Source of the DNA: Heliocybe sulcata
Lineage: Eukaryota; Basidiomycota; Agaricomycetes; Gloeophyllales; Gloeophyllaceae
Direction of reading: 5' to 3'
Assembly (NCBI GenBank): GCA_004369045.1
Contig: ML213511.1
Location: 61,195 to 125,194, forward strand
DNA length: 64,000 nt
The notes beneath the pieces are model-generated. The model did not search any database. It saw nothing but the letters and a program-made list of their open reading frames with translations, and had not been told where the DNA came from. Position numbers and translations under genes: made by a program. Shown here piece by piece: positions 13,501 to 26,566 of the stretch (its first letter is position 1; each line of letters starts with the position of its first letter).

Positions 13501-14402
13501 TGATGAGACCAAAATTCGACGTCATCTGCGACTCGGTTGAGCAGTGTCTAGAGCAAGACCTTATTATGAGCTTACCTTTGGAGCCAATGTGGTCGGGATG
13601 CCTCATGCATGCAATATTTGGGTGAAGTGCCTCCAGGACAACCTGCCAAGAAACTGTGAACGGGAACGTCCTAATTGGATGCACTCACCCACCTTCGTGT
13701 GGTGAGAACTCATAGACATAGTTTGCGTAACCTGGAAAGTGCATGTTAAAACAAACTTTCGAGCATATGCGCTTATTCTCAAGCAGACCTCCTTATAAAC
13801 GACAACATAGATCTTTACACCCTGCTCCGCCTTGCGTTTGAGGACTCGATCCAGACGCCACTCGGGATGGTACGAGGGAGGGCGGCGCAGGAAAAGTTCA
13901 GGCGTGAGCCACCAATCCTACAATGCTTCATGAATTGACTGGCATTTCATGATCACTGAGACACCGCACCAAGATAAAGATGCACTCCTTAGCGCTGTCA
14001 AGCATTTCCGACAACGCATACATGTAGTCATGTCCGTCGATATGCCTAGAAAAGCTGTCAGCCAGGTACCTCAAACTCGGCAGTGCCCGCACGAACCACT
14101 TGACAAAGTTCTCCGCGCGCTCATCCGCGAAGCTCTGGAAGCGGTGACCAGCCATGATCTGCGCCCGTATTTCATCGTGCATCTTCTCCTCCGGATCATC
14201 ATGACGGCCTGTATAATGAACGCTTAAGCGATCATAACCGGGAGGGTTACTTTTCGACTTACGGTCAGGATTGACGATCCCTATTATCAATTAGACGCAG
14301 GAACGGGTGTATTAGATGATCGGTGCACGCACCTTCAATGGAGAGTTTGGCGTGCTCGATGCCTTCGACGGTCTTGCCTGCGATCTTGTGTAGGAACGAC
14401 AT
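10541..14402 (-). CDS. Phospholipase D (HKD family)
   Basis: Hydrolyses phosphatidylcholine to phosphatidic acid and choline. The minus-strand gene has many exons. It starts at the ATG at 14402 (MSFLHKIAGKTVEGIEHAKL) and ends at 10541-10543 after FLIDEHSFVEGPEWRG. The first catalytic HKD motif is HEKVVVVD, split by an intron at 13442-13493 and followed by IGGLDLCFGRWDTHTHPLAD. The second is HTKLMVVDD near 11470-11495, followed after an intron by MGSANINDRSQK. Other PLD landmarks are GHDYMYALSEMLDSAKECIF, the VRSVSDWSHGVLTEHSIQNA region and REANHFIYI. No PX or PH domain is visible, so this is the shorter fungal PLD type. The intron inside HKD1 is GC-AG (AAG|GCAGGT); no GT donor keeps the motif in frame. 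Both catalytic histidines are intact, so it should be active. Confidence 0.9.
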
Positions 14403-15857
14403 GGTCGTGGTACTGGCCGAACCTGCAGATAACCAGCGACGTCGCGCTCCTATACGGCGATACGAACAATGCCCAAGGCGGTGACACAGTTGCTTGGCCC
14501 GTCTTCCGTCGGTAACTAAGTAGCAACTGTGGGAATTGATGCTATTGCTTCGCTTCGGCGCGCACCAAGTTACGAGTCCTGAGGTTACGAAGGAGCGTCT
14601 TTAGCCAGAGAATCTGGCCCGCCACAATTCGACTTTTGTAATCCGTGGGAGTTTCTGCCGAGAAGTCGCGGGAATCAGTTTTGTAGTACCCATTCAACTT
14701 TTTGTAATAAATTTGAACTCCGCTTGTAGTGGCCATTACGTGCTCACTTTGTAGTCTCACTTTTCACCATATGCCCTCTGGCTCAGCTCGTACTGCAGCG
14801 TTTTTTTCCGCTATTTAAATATATTATCTACACCACAATAGAGGTCCGCTTGAATATTTTCATGAATATAGGGATTGTCTTCGCTTTAACATTAATTGTT
14901 TGGTCTCGGCGACACTACAAACTGTNNNNNNNNNNNNNNNNNNNNNNNNNNNNNNNNNNNNNNNNNNNNNNNNNNNNNNNNNNNNNNNNNNNNNNNNNNN
15001 NNNNNNNNNNNNNNNNNNNNNNNNNNNNNNNNNNNNNNNNNNNNNNNNNNNNNNNNNNNNNNNNNNNNNNNNNNNNNNNNNNNNNNNNNNNNNNNNNNNN
15101 NNNNNNNNNNNNNNNNNNNNNNNNNNNNNNTCTATTGAAGGTACTTTCACTCACCTGTTTATAATTATCCACGCTTTCGGGATGTCGTCTGCTTGGAAGT
15201 TGACGAATCGGTTGCTCGTACGGGATACCTTGAATACTATAAATTCCCATTTGTATCTAGCGCCCTCGCATTCTCTTGAAATTGATGCATTGTGCGTTCT
15301 ATATCTTCTGCTCCGGTTGTAATAAAAAGCATATCTCTCATCTGGGCCGATCGTGTTGGGTATGTACCGGCTCGCGTTTAACTACAAGGGGGGAATAAAA
15401 CAGTAACCCTGGCTATATATTCGGAAATAATTTAGGCGACCTCAGGACTCGAAACACATGCCATGCTTGCAATGGCCCTCTTCCACAAGTTTACAGTCCG
15501 CATCTCCTATGGCGTCTCTCGAGCGCTCATCAACAATTCTCACTGAATACAGTGGGCAAGACGGCCATGGCACCTGCGGGTGGGGGACTGATCGTAATGG
15601 TACGGTGCTGCACAGACTGGATCTTAAGAACTGATCATTTACGATACGCACTCTGCAAAGTAAGAGCAAGCGTAATGACGAACGCAGTATGTACCTCCCA
15701 AACATAGGCCAACTAGCTAATTATAGGTTGGATTCTGATGCACGATATACTATTGCTACGACGCTACGACAACACTAACAAAGAAGATAGCATGTACGTA
15801 TAATGATACAAATACTCATAAGCAAAGTCTATGTGGTCTAGAAACTCCTGTGATGTG
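14403..15857. other. Unresolved interval around the assembly gap
   Basis: The only supportable candidates are on the minus strand. A small frame at 14542-14760 contains GVQIYYKKLNGYYKTDSRDF and matches no family I know. At 15131-15290 there are two overlapping open frames, one with KWEFIVFKVSRT, ending in a good donor (GTGAGT) just right of the gap. They may be exons of one gene interrupted by the gap, but this cannot be shown. Nothing is recognised in 15300-15857. Confidence 0.35.
14926..15130. other. Assembly gap (205 N)
   Basis: A run of N in the sequence. Flanking frames cannot be joined across it. Confidence 0.99.
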
Positions 15858-17928
15858 CTAATCCTCGTCATGGTAGTGGACCTGTTCCAGGACCGCCCTT
15901 CTCTTCGCTTCCTGCAGGTTTCGTTCGATACCCTTCCTTACCTCAAGGTCCCAGTCCGTCTTCAACCACACGACGGCGTACAACCCCAGACCGACTATGA
16001 ACAGACCCACCACCTGACCTAGTGAACGATATACGTCAGCGCATGCACGAAATGAATGATGGGGTTATCACCTATCCATAAGCCTTGTAACCCCAGATTA
16101 GTCCGGAATGCAAGGCTGATTCCCATGGGAAGAGCCAAGACATAGTATGCGACAAAGTTGAACAGCGCCCCGACACGTTGCCTCCCTGTCGAGGAATCGT
16201 CAGCACGAGTCAGCCAATCATTCTCGGAAACATAACTGAATTGACGTACCCAAGCCTCTCAGGACACCTCCACATGTCCCCGCCAATCCGTCAGCAACCT
16301 GGAATGACGCTACGAGAGGCATGACCTTGCTGACGAGCAACACGACGTCTTGGTCATCACTAAAGATATACCCGAATACCTGGAAACGCTTGTTAGACAG
16401 ACAGGCCTCATGTACACGCTCGCGAACGCTTGACATACATTTCGTGTGGAAATCAAGAGGACCATCACCAGCAATCCAAGTATAACCGCCAACAAGGCCG
16501 AGGCGTGAGCAGCGTGCTTCGCTCCTACAGGTGACCGGGCGCCTATGAAGTTTCCCACTCGGGCAGACGCAGCGACACCTGGTCGGATCTAAGATAATCG
16601 GCCTGTGATGGACATGAGAAGCGTGCTTACCGATGCCGAAGGGTATGGTGCTCATAACTGAGAGATAGAACCGCAGTCAGTCATCGGGAACAATGTGACG
16701 GAAAGAAGGTGCCTGACTTTGATCTGTCGTCATTATCACAGATTGCGCCGCCAGAGGCACTGCACCCAGACGCCCAGCTGCGAGCGCCACGATCTCAAAT
16801 GCGGCCCTGTTTAAGAAGGGGTCAGACAAGGAATCCCCGAGACGTCGTGTAGACAAACCGACCATTCTGTGCCGACTTGGAGAATGCCTGGGAAGGCGAG
16901 CTTGTAGAACGTCAAGCAGCTACTCGGGTCCAGAGCGGCTTTTATTTGAATTCCGCCCCACGTTTCGTTCCTCTTGTGCGTCGCCGAAAAGCGAGCGATA
17001 ATAATAAGAATAAGAAATAGTAGCCAGTAGGTGATAGACAGTGCCAAAGGCGAACCGAGTAAGCTAAGGGGTGTGTGGTGCACAAGAACGATGTTCAGCG
17101 CGATGTTTACAGGAGCGACGATGATGAGCGCTACAGTCGAGGCTCCCATGATCCCTACTAAAGGTCAGCCTCAATACGTAGGAGAGGATCGACCGACGAG
17201 CCCACCTTGGCATTGCAGATATTTCTTGAGACTCTCGAATCCAATATACGCTGGAGCACCTAGGATTAAGACGCGGAGGTAGCTCTGTGCGCCTCTAGCA
17301 AGGAACTCTTCCTGCCCAAGTGCTAGCAGCATCGGTTCCATGAAGCCCCATATGGCGCAAACAGGCAGCAATAGGATCCACAGGCATACGAGACACCGTT
17401 GGAAGTGGATGGAAAGATCAGAGCGTCGCGCTCCGCCTGTAAATGCTTGCGAACCAAAGGTGTCCAGCGCAGTCGTGCCTCCCAATGCAACGATCCATCC
17501 TATATGGGAAAGAGTGGGACCTTTAGGTCATTCAGAGGAGGTAAATGGTACTAGCCAGTGACGAAGGCCAACATGGATGAGAATGCCGCAATTGATAGTT
17601 CATCAGGCCCTAAGCGCCCAGTGATCAATATCGAGGCGGTCTGTATCGAGTTCTGCAGGACATAAGAGAGAATCACTATGTGGTGTATATCAGCAAATTT
17701 ATTCCATTAGAGCTCGCTCGACGCTATACAGCACGGCTACTGACCTGGGACAGAATCAGTCAACAACGCCTTAAAGAGCCTCAAGCCGCCAACGAGCCGG
17801 GAAGCGCCTTCCGCGTCAGGAAGTTCTCCCGGCCTGGGCGAAGCCACAGTCGTGCCATCGTCGCTGCTGGCCCGCCTCGCGTCTCGCAGCAACGGCTCAG
17901 TCTCGCTGGAAGCAGGATAAGAGGACAT
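15858..17928 (-). CDS. MATE-family multidrug/toxin efflux protein
   Basis: A cation-coupled antiporter of the MATE family, expected in plasma or vacuolar membrane. The minus-strand gene starts at the ATG at 17928 ([14 protein letters not shown], a cytosolic tail) and stops at 15858. Successive exons carry the two six-helix halves: [37 protein letters not shown] (the conserved ALDTxxSQAFG region), [75 protein letters not shown] and [15 protein letters not shown]. The C-terminal tail is charged ([17 protein letters not shown]). It is divergent from the agmatinase gene, with about 500 bp between the two starts. Substrate is not predictable. Confidence 0.9.
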
Positions 17929-18354
17929 ATCGCGGGACTTTCCTCAGGAGGGGGCCCAAACATGTCGGATCGCTCTCCTTTTACCTCTGTCCGGACTTAC
18001 TACTTTTGCTGCAACGCAACCCGAACGAAAGCGAGCGGCTCATGGCTCGCGCGCTTATCGAAGTCCTAAGACCACAATCGATAAGTGGAACGGTCAGGAA
18101 CCGGGTAAGCAGAAGTGCTATCGTCACTTTCGACATATCCGAGAACCAATGTACCGCTTTCAGATACGATGATTACCCGTGCAAGCCGGGCGATCACCTC
18201 GAGGCAATCGCAAACTGTATATGGTCCGGGCATCTCAAAGGTTTTCCCGCATCTCTGCTTAAACGTTATCGAGAAGTCATGCAGTCATGGGTTTAGCCAC
18301 ATTCTTGGTGGCATAACGTACACCTGTGCGCTTCCCGGCCTCGCCGAGAAAGGC

Positions 18355-18361
18355 TATATAA
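18355..18361 (+). promoter_or_regulatory. TATA-box-like element upstream of agmatinase
   Basis: TATATAA lies 64 bp upstream of the agmatinase ATG, within the usual range for a fungal core promoter. Confidence 0.5.
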
Positions 18362-18424
18362 CGCTCTGCCAACCACCGCGGCAGAGTTGCAGACGACCAG
18401 GCCAGCCTTTCCGTCTACATCATC

Positions 18425-20161
18425 ATGGCTTTCAGCAAATCACGCTTGCTCTTTGCGGTGTCTGTTGCCGTTCATGCGATGCTCGCCTGTGGCCATGAGT
18501 TCGACCATGATCACGCCCCTCAGATGCCGCTGGACTACGTGAAATACCCATACCAGGCGGTCTATCCTGGTGATAACGATGGTGTGTCCCCCACGAGATA
18601 TTTCCGTGACATATCTTCATGCTGCCCCAGTGACCGCCGATTCGATTTTCTCCGGAATTACTACGTTCGCCAGACTTCCTTGGGTACAGTGCCTTGGCAA
18701 GGACAAGGAAGAGGCCTTCGATGTCGCTTTCCTAGGCGCGCCTTTCGTGAGCGGGGCTAACTAATAATATGTCCGTCAGACTAACTTGTTGGCGTCAGGA
18801 TACCGGAACTTCGTATCGTCCAGGAGCTCGCTTCGGACCAGCCGGCATTCGTGCCGGGTCTCGTCGTCTTACAGTTCGTCATCTGGTCTCGTGGATCTAC
18901 AGCGCCACTAACTGGATGTTTCTGTAGCTGTATGGTGGCTATAATGTCCCTCTGGACGTCAACCCTTTCCTTTCTGGCCTGAAACTCGTGGACTGTGGTG
19001 ATATTCCCGTCACTCCTTACGACAACAAGTACGCAATCCAGCAAATTGAAAACGGGCATAAGGAGCTCCTCCACCGCCAAACCTTCTCGCCTTTGGGCAA
19101 TGACTCGGTCACAGGACAGCCCCTCGTACCGATGTCTAAGGACGGCAAGCACCACCCCAGGATCATAACACTCGGAGGCGATCACACTATCGTCTTGCCC
19201 CTTCTGCGTTCTATCTATAGCGCGTACGGGGAGATATCAGTCATCCACTTCGACAGGTACGTGGTCGTTTCTCCACGCGAATATCTGTCTCGAGTTAAAG
19301 TACTTCAATCTAGCCACCTTGACACATGGAAGCCGTCGGTTTTCGGAGGGGCACCTTCGGAGCAGGCGGCAATCAACCACGGAACCTACTTCTATTGGGC
19401 GAGTCAAGAAGGTCTGATCAGGAACGGAAGCTCAATTGCAAGTATCCAATCTCTCTTTCTACGTGCTTCCTTCCGCGCGTTCTCCTGGAGCTCTTTGATC
19501 CTAGTTTATCCTCTTCATAACAGCACGGCGCCATCCGGACCACGCTCTCGGGTCCTGCTGATTACGAGAACGACGATGCCTCCGGATTCCAAAGGATAGA
19601 GGCACGCGAAATTGATACCATTGGTATGTCGATCGTCGCGCAAATTCTCGCCGTCATTCACAAAGTTCCGCGCAGGTACTGCCGGCATTATCAAGAAGAT
19701 TCGTGACACCGTCGGCGATAGGCCTGTCTATCTGTCTATTGATGTGAGCACTGCGGTTTTGGTTCCGGCTGCATCTGACCCTTACGTTACTCAGATTGAC
19801 TCGATCGATCCTGCGTTCGCCCCTGCCACCGGAACACCCGAGACGGGCGGGTGGAGTACACGTGAACTACGCACTATCTTGCGAGGCTTAGACGGCCTTC
19901 ACATCGTCTCTGCTGGTGCGCCCAAATCCACTGTCGTCTCATGACCTAGCAGCCGCTCACAGTATTTTGGGATATATAGATCTGGTTGAAGTCGCTCCGG
20001 CTTACGATACAAACGCTGAGTTGACCACGATGGCCGCTGCTGATGTACGTTATCGCCGCTTATAAGCCATTATGGTTGGACTAACGCCTTTCCAGGTCTT
20101 GTATGAGGTGCTCGCTGTCATGGCCAAGACGCCCTTGGGTAAGGTAGAGGGTTCAGTCTGA
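18425..20161 (+). CDS. Agmatinase / ureohydrolase with N-terminal signal-like segment
   Basis: Predicted to hydrolyse agmatine (or a related guanidino compound) to putrescine and urea using two Mn2+ ions. Ligand motifs are all present after splicing: GGDHT, then DSHLD (split by an intron after HFD), then [19 protein letters not shown] (split after SID). Substrate-loop context [14 protein letters not shown] is also intact. The ATG at 18425 begins [20 protein letters not shown] followed by ACGHE, a good secretion or vacuolar-entry signal, which is unusual for a textbook cytosolic ureohydrolase. Intron count is high (at least eight) and the introns are short. Stop is at 20161. The neighbouring MATE gene is divergent. 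Arginase or a guanidinobutyrase-like activity is an alternative; the motifs alone do not separate these. Confidence 0.88.
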
Positions 20162-21753
20162 GGCACTGGGGCATGTCCCTGAGAAATCTGCGGTCATGAG
20201 GACCTGGTTCTTGCTCTCGAATGTAGCAATTTGTGTTAGCAGTATTAGTAAATATCAGTTATGGCAAACCTGTTGCTTCATCTTGGCCCCATCTGAATTT
20301 ACTTGTAAGAACTCGTGTGGCGCTGTTGGCGCTGTTCTCAGATATAGATTACGATCTCGAGATCTACCGGGGGTTGTCTATACCTCTTCCGGTCATGTCA
20401 AATACGCTCACTTCGAATGCGCCTACTCAGCCCGTTACGTAATCCCAACGCTTCATTCCTTCTTGGTTGTCTTCTCAAGAAAGTTCAATAACCGCGCGTG
20501 GATTTTGACCGGCTCGACTTCTTGGTAATTGTCACTGGAATGTTATATTACAGCAGGTACGTATTAATATCAGTGGGCATGGGCAAGCTTCATGCCACCC
20601 AGTAGGAGTTTAAAGCGGTGCAAATCTTCTGCGAAATGCGCCGTTGCTGCGATACTGCTCTGCACTGATTTCCAAACGGACCGACATGCTTGCCTGAAGC
20701 TACCTTCCAGATGAAGGGGAACGAGCGGTTCCATAGTTTCACCGCTCGGTCTATGGCCACGCGTTCTAGGCCGCCGTTACCCTTCCTCAACCTTTGGCAC
20801 CTACGACCGGACCTTCAAACCGAAGCCGACGCTATGGGCTCTGGAGTCTGATGTGTGGTTAAATGGGTGCTGTTGCACCCGGGCATGTCGTAAACAGCAT
20901 CCGACAGCCATCTTTACCGCTCCTTACTTAGGCCTCTGAGTGATCAACTCCCTGCGACACGAAGCAGTGGGAATAAGCAGGTAGCACGGTTTCCTCGGAA
21001 CGCCTCGAGGCGCTGTCGGAAGTACCCAAGCTGTCCGACAGGTTGTTCGATGTATTCAGCGTTTCGACAAGCTTGTTGGCATGTGAGTCTAATGCCATCT
21101 CCTGTCCGAGTTCAAGGCGGGAACGCACCCTAATATTATTATTACGAAGCAGTTGAACGCCTGTCAAGTCTAGCTTTGACATCGTGTATTCACCTTGTCG
21201 TGGCGATCTCAATTTAGTACGGAAACTGCCTTAGAAGAGGCGGCTTCGCGATTACTATCTCGTACCAATGGAAGGGAAGGTGGCGTACAACATAATTCTA
21301 CGAGTCTCTTCTCATCGTCGATGCCCTGTAATCTCATCGATAGCGACTTGTGCACTCTGTCAACACCGAGTCGGTTTGACCGCAGACTTCCTACCTGTAT
21401 TTTTGTCAGCCGTGACTTCGAAACGGGCTATTACCGACCATTACATATACGGTCCATCCTTCGAATGATTTGGACCTCTTCCGCTGTCTGCGGCCATGAA
21501 CCATGTGCACCTTCCCTGGCATCACCGACATTCGCGCTGCGCTCATGAGAGTCGCAATGAGAAGCTGACCGGACATGCCTCAGGTATCACAGTGTAGCTC
21601 GGAAGATCAAGGTCAGAGTGAGTGCCGCTGAACACGAGGCTACAAATTCACAGCAACTGGACGCGGACACTCCAACGACGTCGCTCGATTCCGTCAAATA
21701 AGTATAGAACGTGCAAAATATCAAAGATGCCATAATACTGTGGTACTCTATGC
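20162..21753. other. Intergenic, no recognisable gene
   Basis: This lies between the agmatinase 3' end and the permease 3' end (convergent genes). Only short, composition-poor frames are present and nothing is recognised. Confidence 0.6.
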
Positions 21754-23938
21754 CTAACGTACGTGCTCATTACCATGCATCTGTGCCTGCTTCTCGTCAT
21801 ACGTAGGCGCACCGTTACCCTTCTCGACATTTGAAATAGGACCAGTGAACCAGTGACGGGCAGAGACGATCCACGACAAACCAGCAAAGATGAACACGGC
21901 CATGACAAGCAGCACAGCATAATCTGGGATTCGACTCGTCTTCAGTTCCCGTGCAAGGACGGCAGCATCGAAGGGACTTACTCATGTCATCAGCTGTAAC
22001 AGAAGACGCGGCAGGGAAGAGCAGCAAGACTATAATAAACACTACCCACGCAACGGCGATGATACCTATGGGCAAGTACCAGCGCCCTAGGGAGAACGGC
22101 CCGGGCACGAGTTTATTCCGACCGGAGGTAATACGCAGGAAGATGGGGGTGGCGTAGGAAGTGTACAGGCCAATCACCGAGGCTCTATAAAAACACGTTA
22201 GTCCTACGATCCAGATCCGTCGACTGACCACGCACCCTGCTAGAGAGGACAGAGCAGTCTCAGAAAACCCGAGAAGACCAAATACGCCCGCCAGAACCAT
22301 GACGAGCCATACAGCATTAACGGGTGTTAGCGTGCGCTTATTGATCTGCTTCCACCACCGAGATCCGGGTAATGCGTTATCCCTAGCAAATGCAAAAACG
22401 ACGCGAGACGCATCGACGCCCTGCGCAGCACCTGTAACGTACTGAAGAAAAATTTGAGAATGGAAGGTCACCCTACGGTGTCTGCCCGATGTGACGCACC
22501 TGGACGATAATAATAAGACTCCAGATGGCCAACATCCCTTCCTTTCCGAGATTGTTCAGGAACAATTGGCCCATAGGCAGAGGCAACGTGGTCGTCAGAA
22601 GGTCGGACACGGATTCGGTAGCAAATGATGCAGCAATGAAGAGCAACCACCCGAGGGAGGCAGTCGCACCCACGCCGACAAGGATAGCGATCGGGGCTGC
22701 TTTGGCTGCACCGGCAACCTCCTCCGAAATATGAGCGGCGGAATCATCTGGTACGGCATCGGAATCTAGATGGATGGTACTCTAGAATCGATCACTTACA
22801 GCCAGTCAAGGTCCACATAGGCGCGGTAAAAGCCAGCATGAACGCCCATCCACCTGGACAATATCGTCATTCGGACAACGCCATGATGGATTACCTCGAA
22901 CTCACTATTCGCCCATCCGGTATTGTTCTCGAACATAGTAAAAGCATCCTTGGTGGATACTCTGGTGCCCTGGTTCCCGGAGCACACCAGTAGAGCGATG
23001 ATCGCTGCAATAGTCGTACCCACTGTACAAAGCTTGAACTAGGATCAAAGGATCATCCGGCAAAAAGGTACACACTCGCCGTTTATTAGAACATACCCAA
23101 GGTTAAGACGAGCAAGGATGTTCGTGGCCGCTGAGCACACGACGCCATGTGAGGCCAAGATCGCCAAAAGTATTCCGTACGTCGGACCAGCACCCAAGAC
23201 GACCGCGCCGTTCGAGCCTACGGCGATTGCAGTTGTGATCATTTGCGCACTATTCGGAAGCCGGGTCAGAAGCTTGCCATCCAGTCCGCAGAAGGTACGA
23301 ACCAAGTGAAATCGATAGAACACACTAAGGTAACCTGACCGGTCACGTTCGCCCACCCAGTAATCCAACTGGCTAGAGCGGACCATCTGGGAGGGGCCAG
23401 CTTTGCGGAGAAATAGTATAATCCGGCACTCGTACTTCGAAATCATTAGAATAACGACGGACTGATGGAGTGCTTGGGAGACTTACGGCATTGACGACGT
23501 TAGCTCAGCCATGGAGGCGGCAATCGTAAGAACAAAAAGCGACGGAATCAGCCAGCCAAAAACCATGCCGACATGACCACCTATAATACGTAATGGACAG
23601 TGAATTCCAAGGTTACTGTAGATATGGAGGGACTACTGTACCTGAGACCAAAGGGAACGAGAAGGTGGACGAAACCGAAGCAACTACGCCCATAATTGAG
23701 AAGGCGAATGCCACCGTCTCTAGGAGCTTCAAGCAGGGTCATGTTAGCGAATGCCTCCATTGTTCAGAAAGACCATTACTGAGAATTCCCGTTTGAATTC
23801 AGCCTTGTAGCCCAGCTCAGCCAGAAGTGCATCGTCCGCGTGCCGCAAATCGGAAATGCCAGTGTCTCCCGAGTTTTTCCCGCCATTCACCGCAACGTTG
23901 TTCACGAGTACAGCAGGGTCCTTCTCTGACTTAGACAT
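21754..23938 (-). CDS. APC-superfamily amino-acid/GABA-type permease
   Basis: A proton-coupled amino-acid, GABA or choline permease of the fungal ACT type (UGA4/HNM1-like). The start is the ATG at 23938 (MSKSEKDPAVLVNN, cytosolic tail), and the protein ends ...YDEKQAQMHGNEHVR. Core helices are readable across exons: AFAFSIMGVVASVSSTFSF, GGHVGMVFGWLIPSLFV, AASMAELTSSM, GLYYFSAKLAPPRWSAL, WITGWANVTGQVT, then DASRVVFAFARDNALPGSRW, KRTLTPVNAVWL and VPGPFSLGRWYLP. The DASRxxFAFARD and P-F-x-LGRW motifs are typical of this family. It is expected in the plasma membrane. Substrate is inferred only at family level. Confidence 0.88.
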
Positions 23939-26566
23939 ATCGCAAAGCGCCCGACTTGGAAGAATTGCTGGCAAATGGAGGGAGAACGACGTCGGTCGCG
24001 GTTGCGGTAAGAGAGCCTTCTTCTAGGGTAAATAAGGCCAGTTCTCTCATGATCATGACATCTCCGGGTCCAGTGAAAGTGGCACTGATTGCGACCCTGA
24101 ATATGGTAAAGCACTGATGCACAAGTCCGAAAGGATAGAGATAGCGCCGACAAGAATAACCTTATCTATTCCGCGCGCAAGAAAGCATTACCTTGCGACG
24201 GGACCACTGTTTGTTCAGAGACCATGTTCGGATAAGGCCCCCGCTGCCACTGTATCGCGGCCTTGACGGTTGCGGCTGCCCATGGGTATACTGCAGTCGC
24301 TATCTTGCCCGAATTATCCGCAGAGGAAGAAGGTTCCTTTAGGTAATGCCAATAAACCGGATGTCTGGGCTTTGTTCAATAGCTGAAGATCTGAACTGCC
24401 TTGAGCAACAGGCACAAGCCGTCCGCGTCAAGGCCAGCGAGATAGTGGTGCAAAGAAAAACAAGCGACTTGACGACAAGTACTGACTACTACAAGGAGAC
24501 GCCACAGACCTTCAAAAAAGGGAGATTCCCACGTAAATTCAGAAATAGCCTCTTGTGGGTCCAAGATAGGCGGCATTTGCTCTTTCATTCGACAACTTCT
24601 AGCTCAGTGATGAGTCTGCAATCTACTGTACAGTCTACGCGATCCAATAAGGGTCTACCGGTCATGTTTGCGGAGATGCGTTTACTATGCCAGCTCTAAG
24701 TTCCCGCTCAAGATGCTGTTCTTGCTTCAGTAGTCGTTCAACTGCTTCAACTGCCAACTCTCTGTCAAATTGCTGCGAGTAGAGGAAACATGGTAACGAC
24801 AACATCTATGGCAGACTACACTTTAATCTGCAGGCTCTGACGCTACTATGTCCAGGTCCTCAAATTGGAGCTGGATTCATCGTGTCCAGGAGCTAATGCA
24901 GGATCTGCTGGCTGACCTGCCGCCTCGTCCCCGCTCAAAGATCGCTCTGTTAGAAGAGGAAATTCTCTCTGATATCACCGTAGAATGCGATGATTCAACA
25001 TTCACGAAAGGTGGGGTTGCGTTGTTTCCTGCTTTGGCACTATATTGACTAATGCGCACATACGTCGGACATCTGATTTAAGGTTCTTCCTGCCTTCCTG
25101 GCATTATCATGAAAGCGAAAGAATCCAGCTTCAGCTTTATTGTGTTGGAGGTGATGTTTTTCGCTTATTTGTATAGTTACCTTCTTCACGACGGCGCCAC
25201 CACGTGGATGACCTGCCAACGGCAAAGCAGCGCCGTTCGAGATTACTTTTACAGCTCCTCAGGCCTCAGATCTCAGAACCGGTCAAGCATGAACGCCTGC
25301 CCTCTGCAAAGTACCGCTGACATACATCCCCCTCTAGTCCCATGCATATTTTGCCCAAACGAGGAATCAAACTGCCTCTACTTACTCCGGTTCAGGCATG
25401 CCAGCAGGAGCGACGCAAAGCCGGCCATTTGACCCGAGAGACTTCACCTTCTCTCTGATCACTCCGGATAGTCTAGAATCCCGGATCACGCAGTTAGAGA
25501 GTCAGAAGCAGCAAAGAAATGGTTCTCGAGAAACATCTCCCGCTTCACTTGAAATTTTGTTGTCTTGGTATTGCTGTGCGACAAGCCCGCAGTGAACCGG
25601 TTCGAATACTGTGGTACTCTGCTCTTCATCGCAATGGCGTGATGATGGTGTGGTCAACTCTGTCCTTACGCAATGCGAACGTATCCCGATGCAAATGTGG
25701 AGTCTTATCTCCGGTACGTCTCTATGTCGAGGGCGCCAATCCTGCTTCCAGTTATGACACGGTCATGTGACAATGTACCCAAGACCCAGAGGATATACTG
25801 CTCAAAGAATCGTTCTAAAATCCACCCAATCGTACTAACAGCAGTAGCGCTTCAGACTCAGGTAAGTCGAGATACATCCGCTGTATGGTTGACTAAAGAA
25901 GGTCCGCGGCTTGAGTTGTTTCTAAGGGATGCTGCGCGAAAGCCGGTCGCAGGCGTTGCACAACATGACCATTTCCACCTAGACGCGCTTGTCGGTCGCT
26001 AGCCCGTATCGTTTCCGCCCGGTTGATGCGCGAAACAAGTTGTCTATCGGGGACGGGTAAAACTGCCCATGACCCTCACTTGGCGGCAGCCGTGTTCGCC
26101 GTACAGAATTGAACGGCTCGGCACTTGTCATAACCAGAGCTACGGCGTAGCCTTGTTCCACAATCCGCTCGCAATTCTCCTTGACGAGTCTCATTTACTC
26201 GGTCTCGGTAATGCTTGGTACCTGTGGTATGGATTCTTGACACTGCACGAAGATGAGCATCCAGAGGAGAAGTTCCCATTTGGCGGCCATCCCGTTCTCG
26301 TTTGTCTTGGCTGCTCTTGGAACTTGCTTAACCTGCTAGGGTAGGTGCCCATAAGCAACGAGCGCTAGCTCTTCTCGGACGCTTCAATGGACCGTACTTC
26401 CTACCAGGAGTGCTTTACCGCACGCTGCACACGCTCTCGCTATCGCACCATATACCGCATATGACCCGCATTACCACGTCAATTGCGTCGCGTTAAGAGC
26501 ATTGCTAACCACTATCCCGAAAGATTTGGTGCCCCTATCCATAACGACCCCGTGATGGCGATACCT
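23939..26566. other. Intergenic, no recognisable gene
   Basis: A 2.6-kb stretch upstream of the permease and downstream of the SGNH hydrolase. Several plus-strand frames (for example 24848-25048 and 25398-25595) have protein-like stretches but cannot be linked by convincing splice sites, and no domain is recognised. They may be relics of a decayed gene. Confidence 0.5.

Noticed and set aside
24848-25770. Possible Zn2Cys6 transcription factor relic
   Set aside because: No CX2CX6C cluster and no continuous frame or splice pattern could be found; the resemblance was to composition only.
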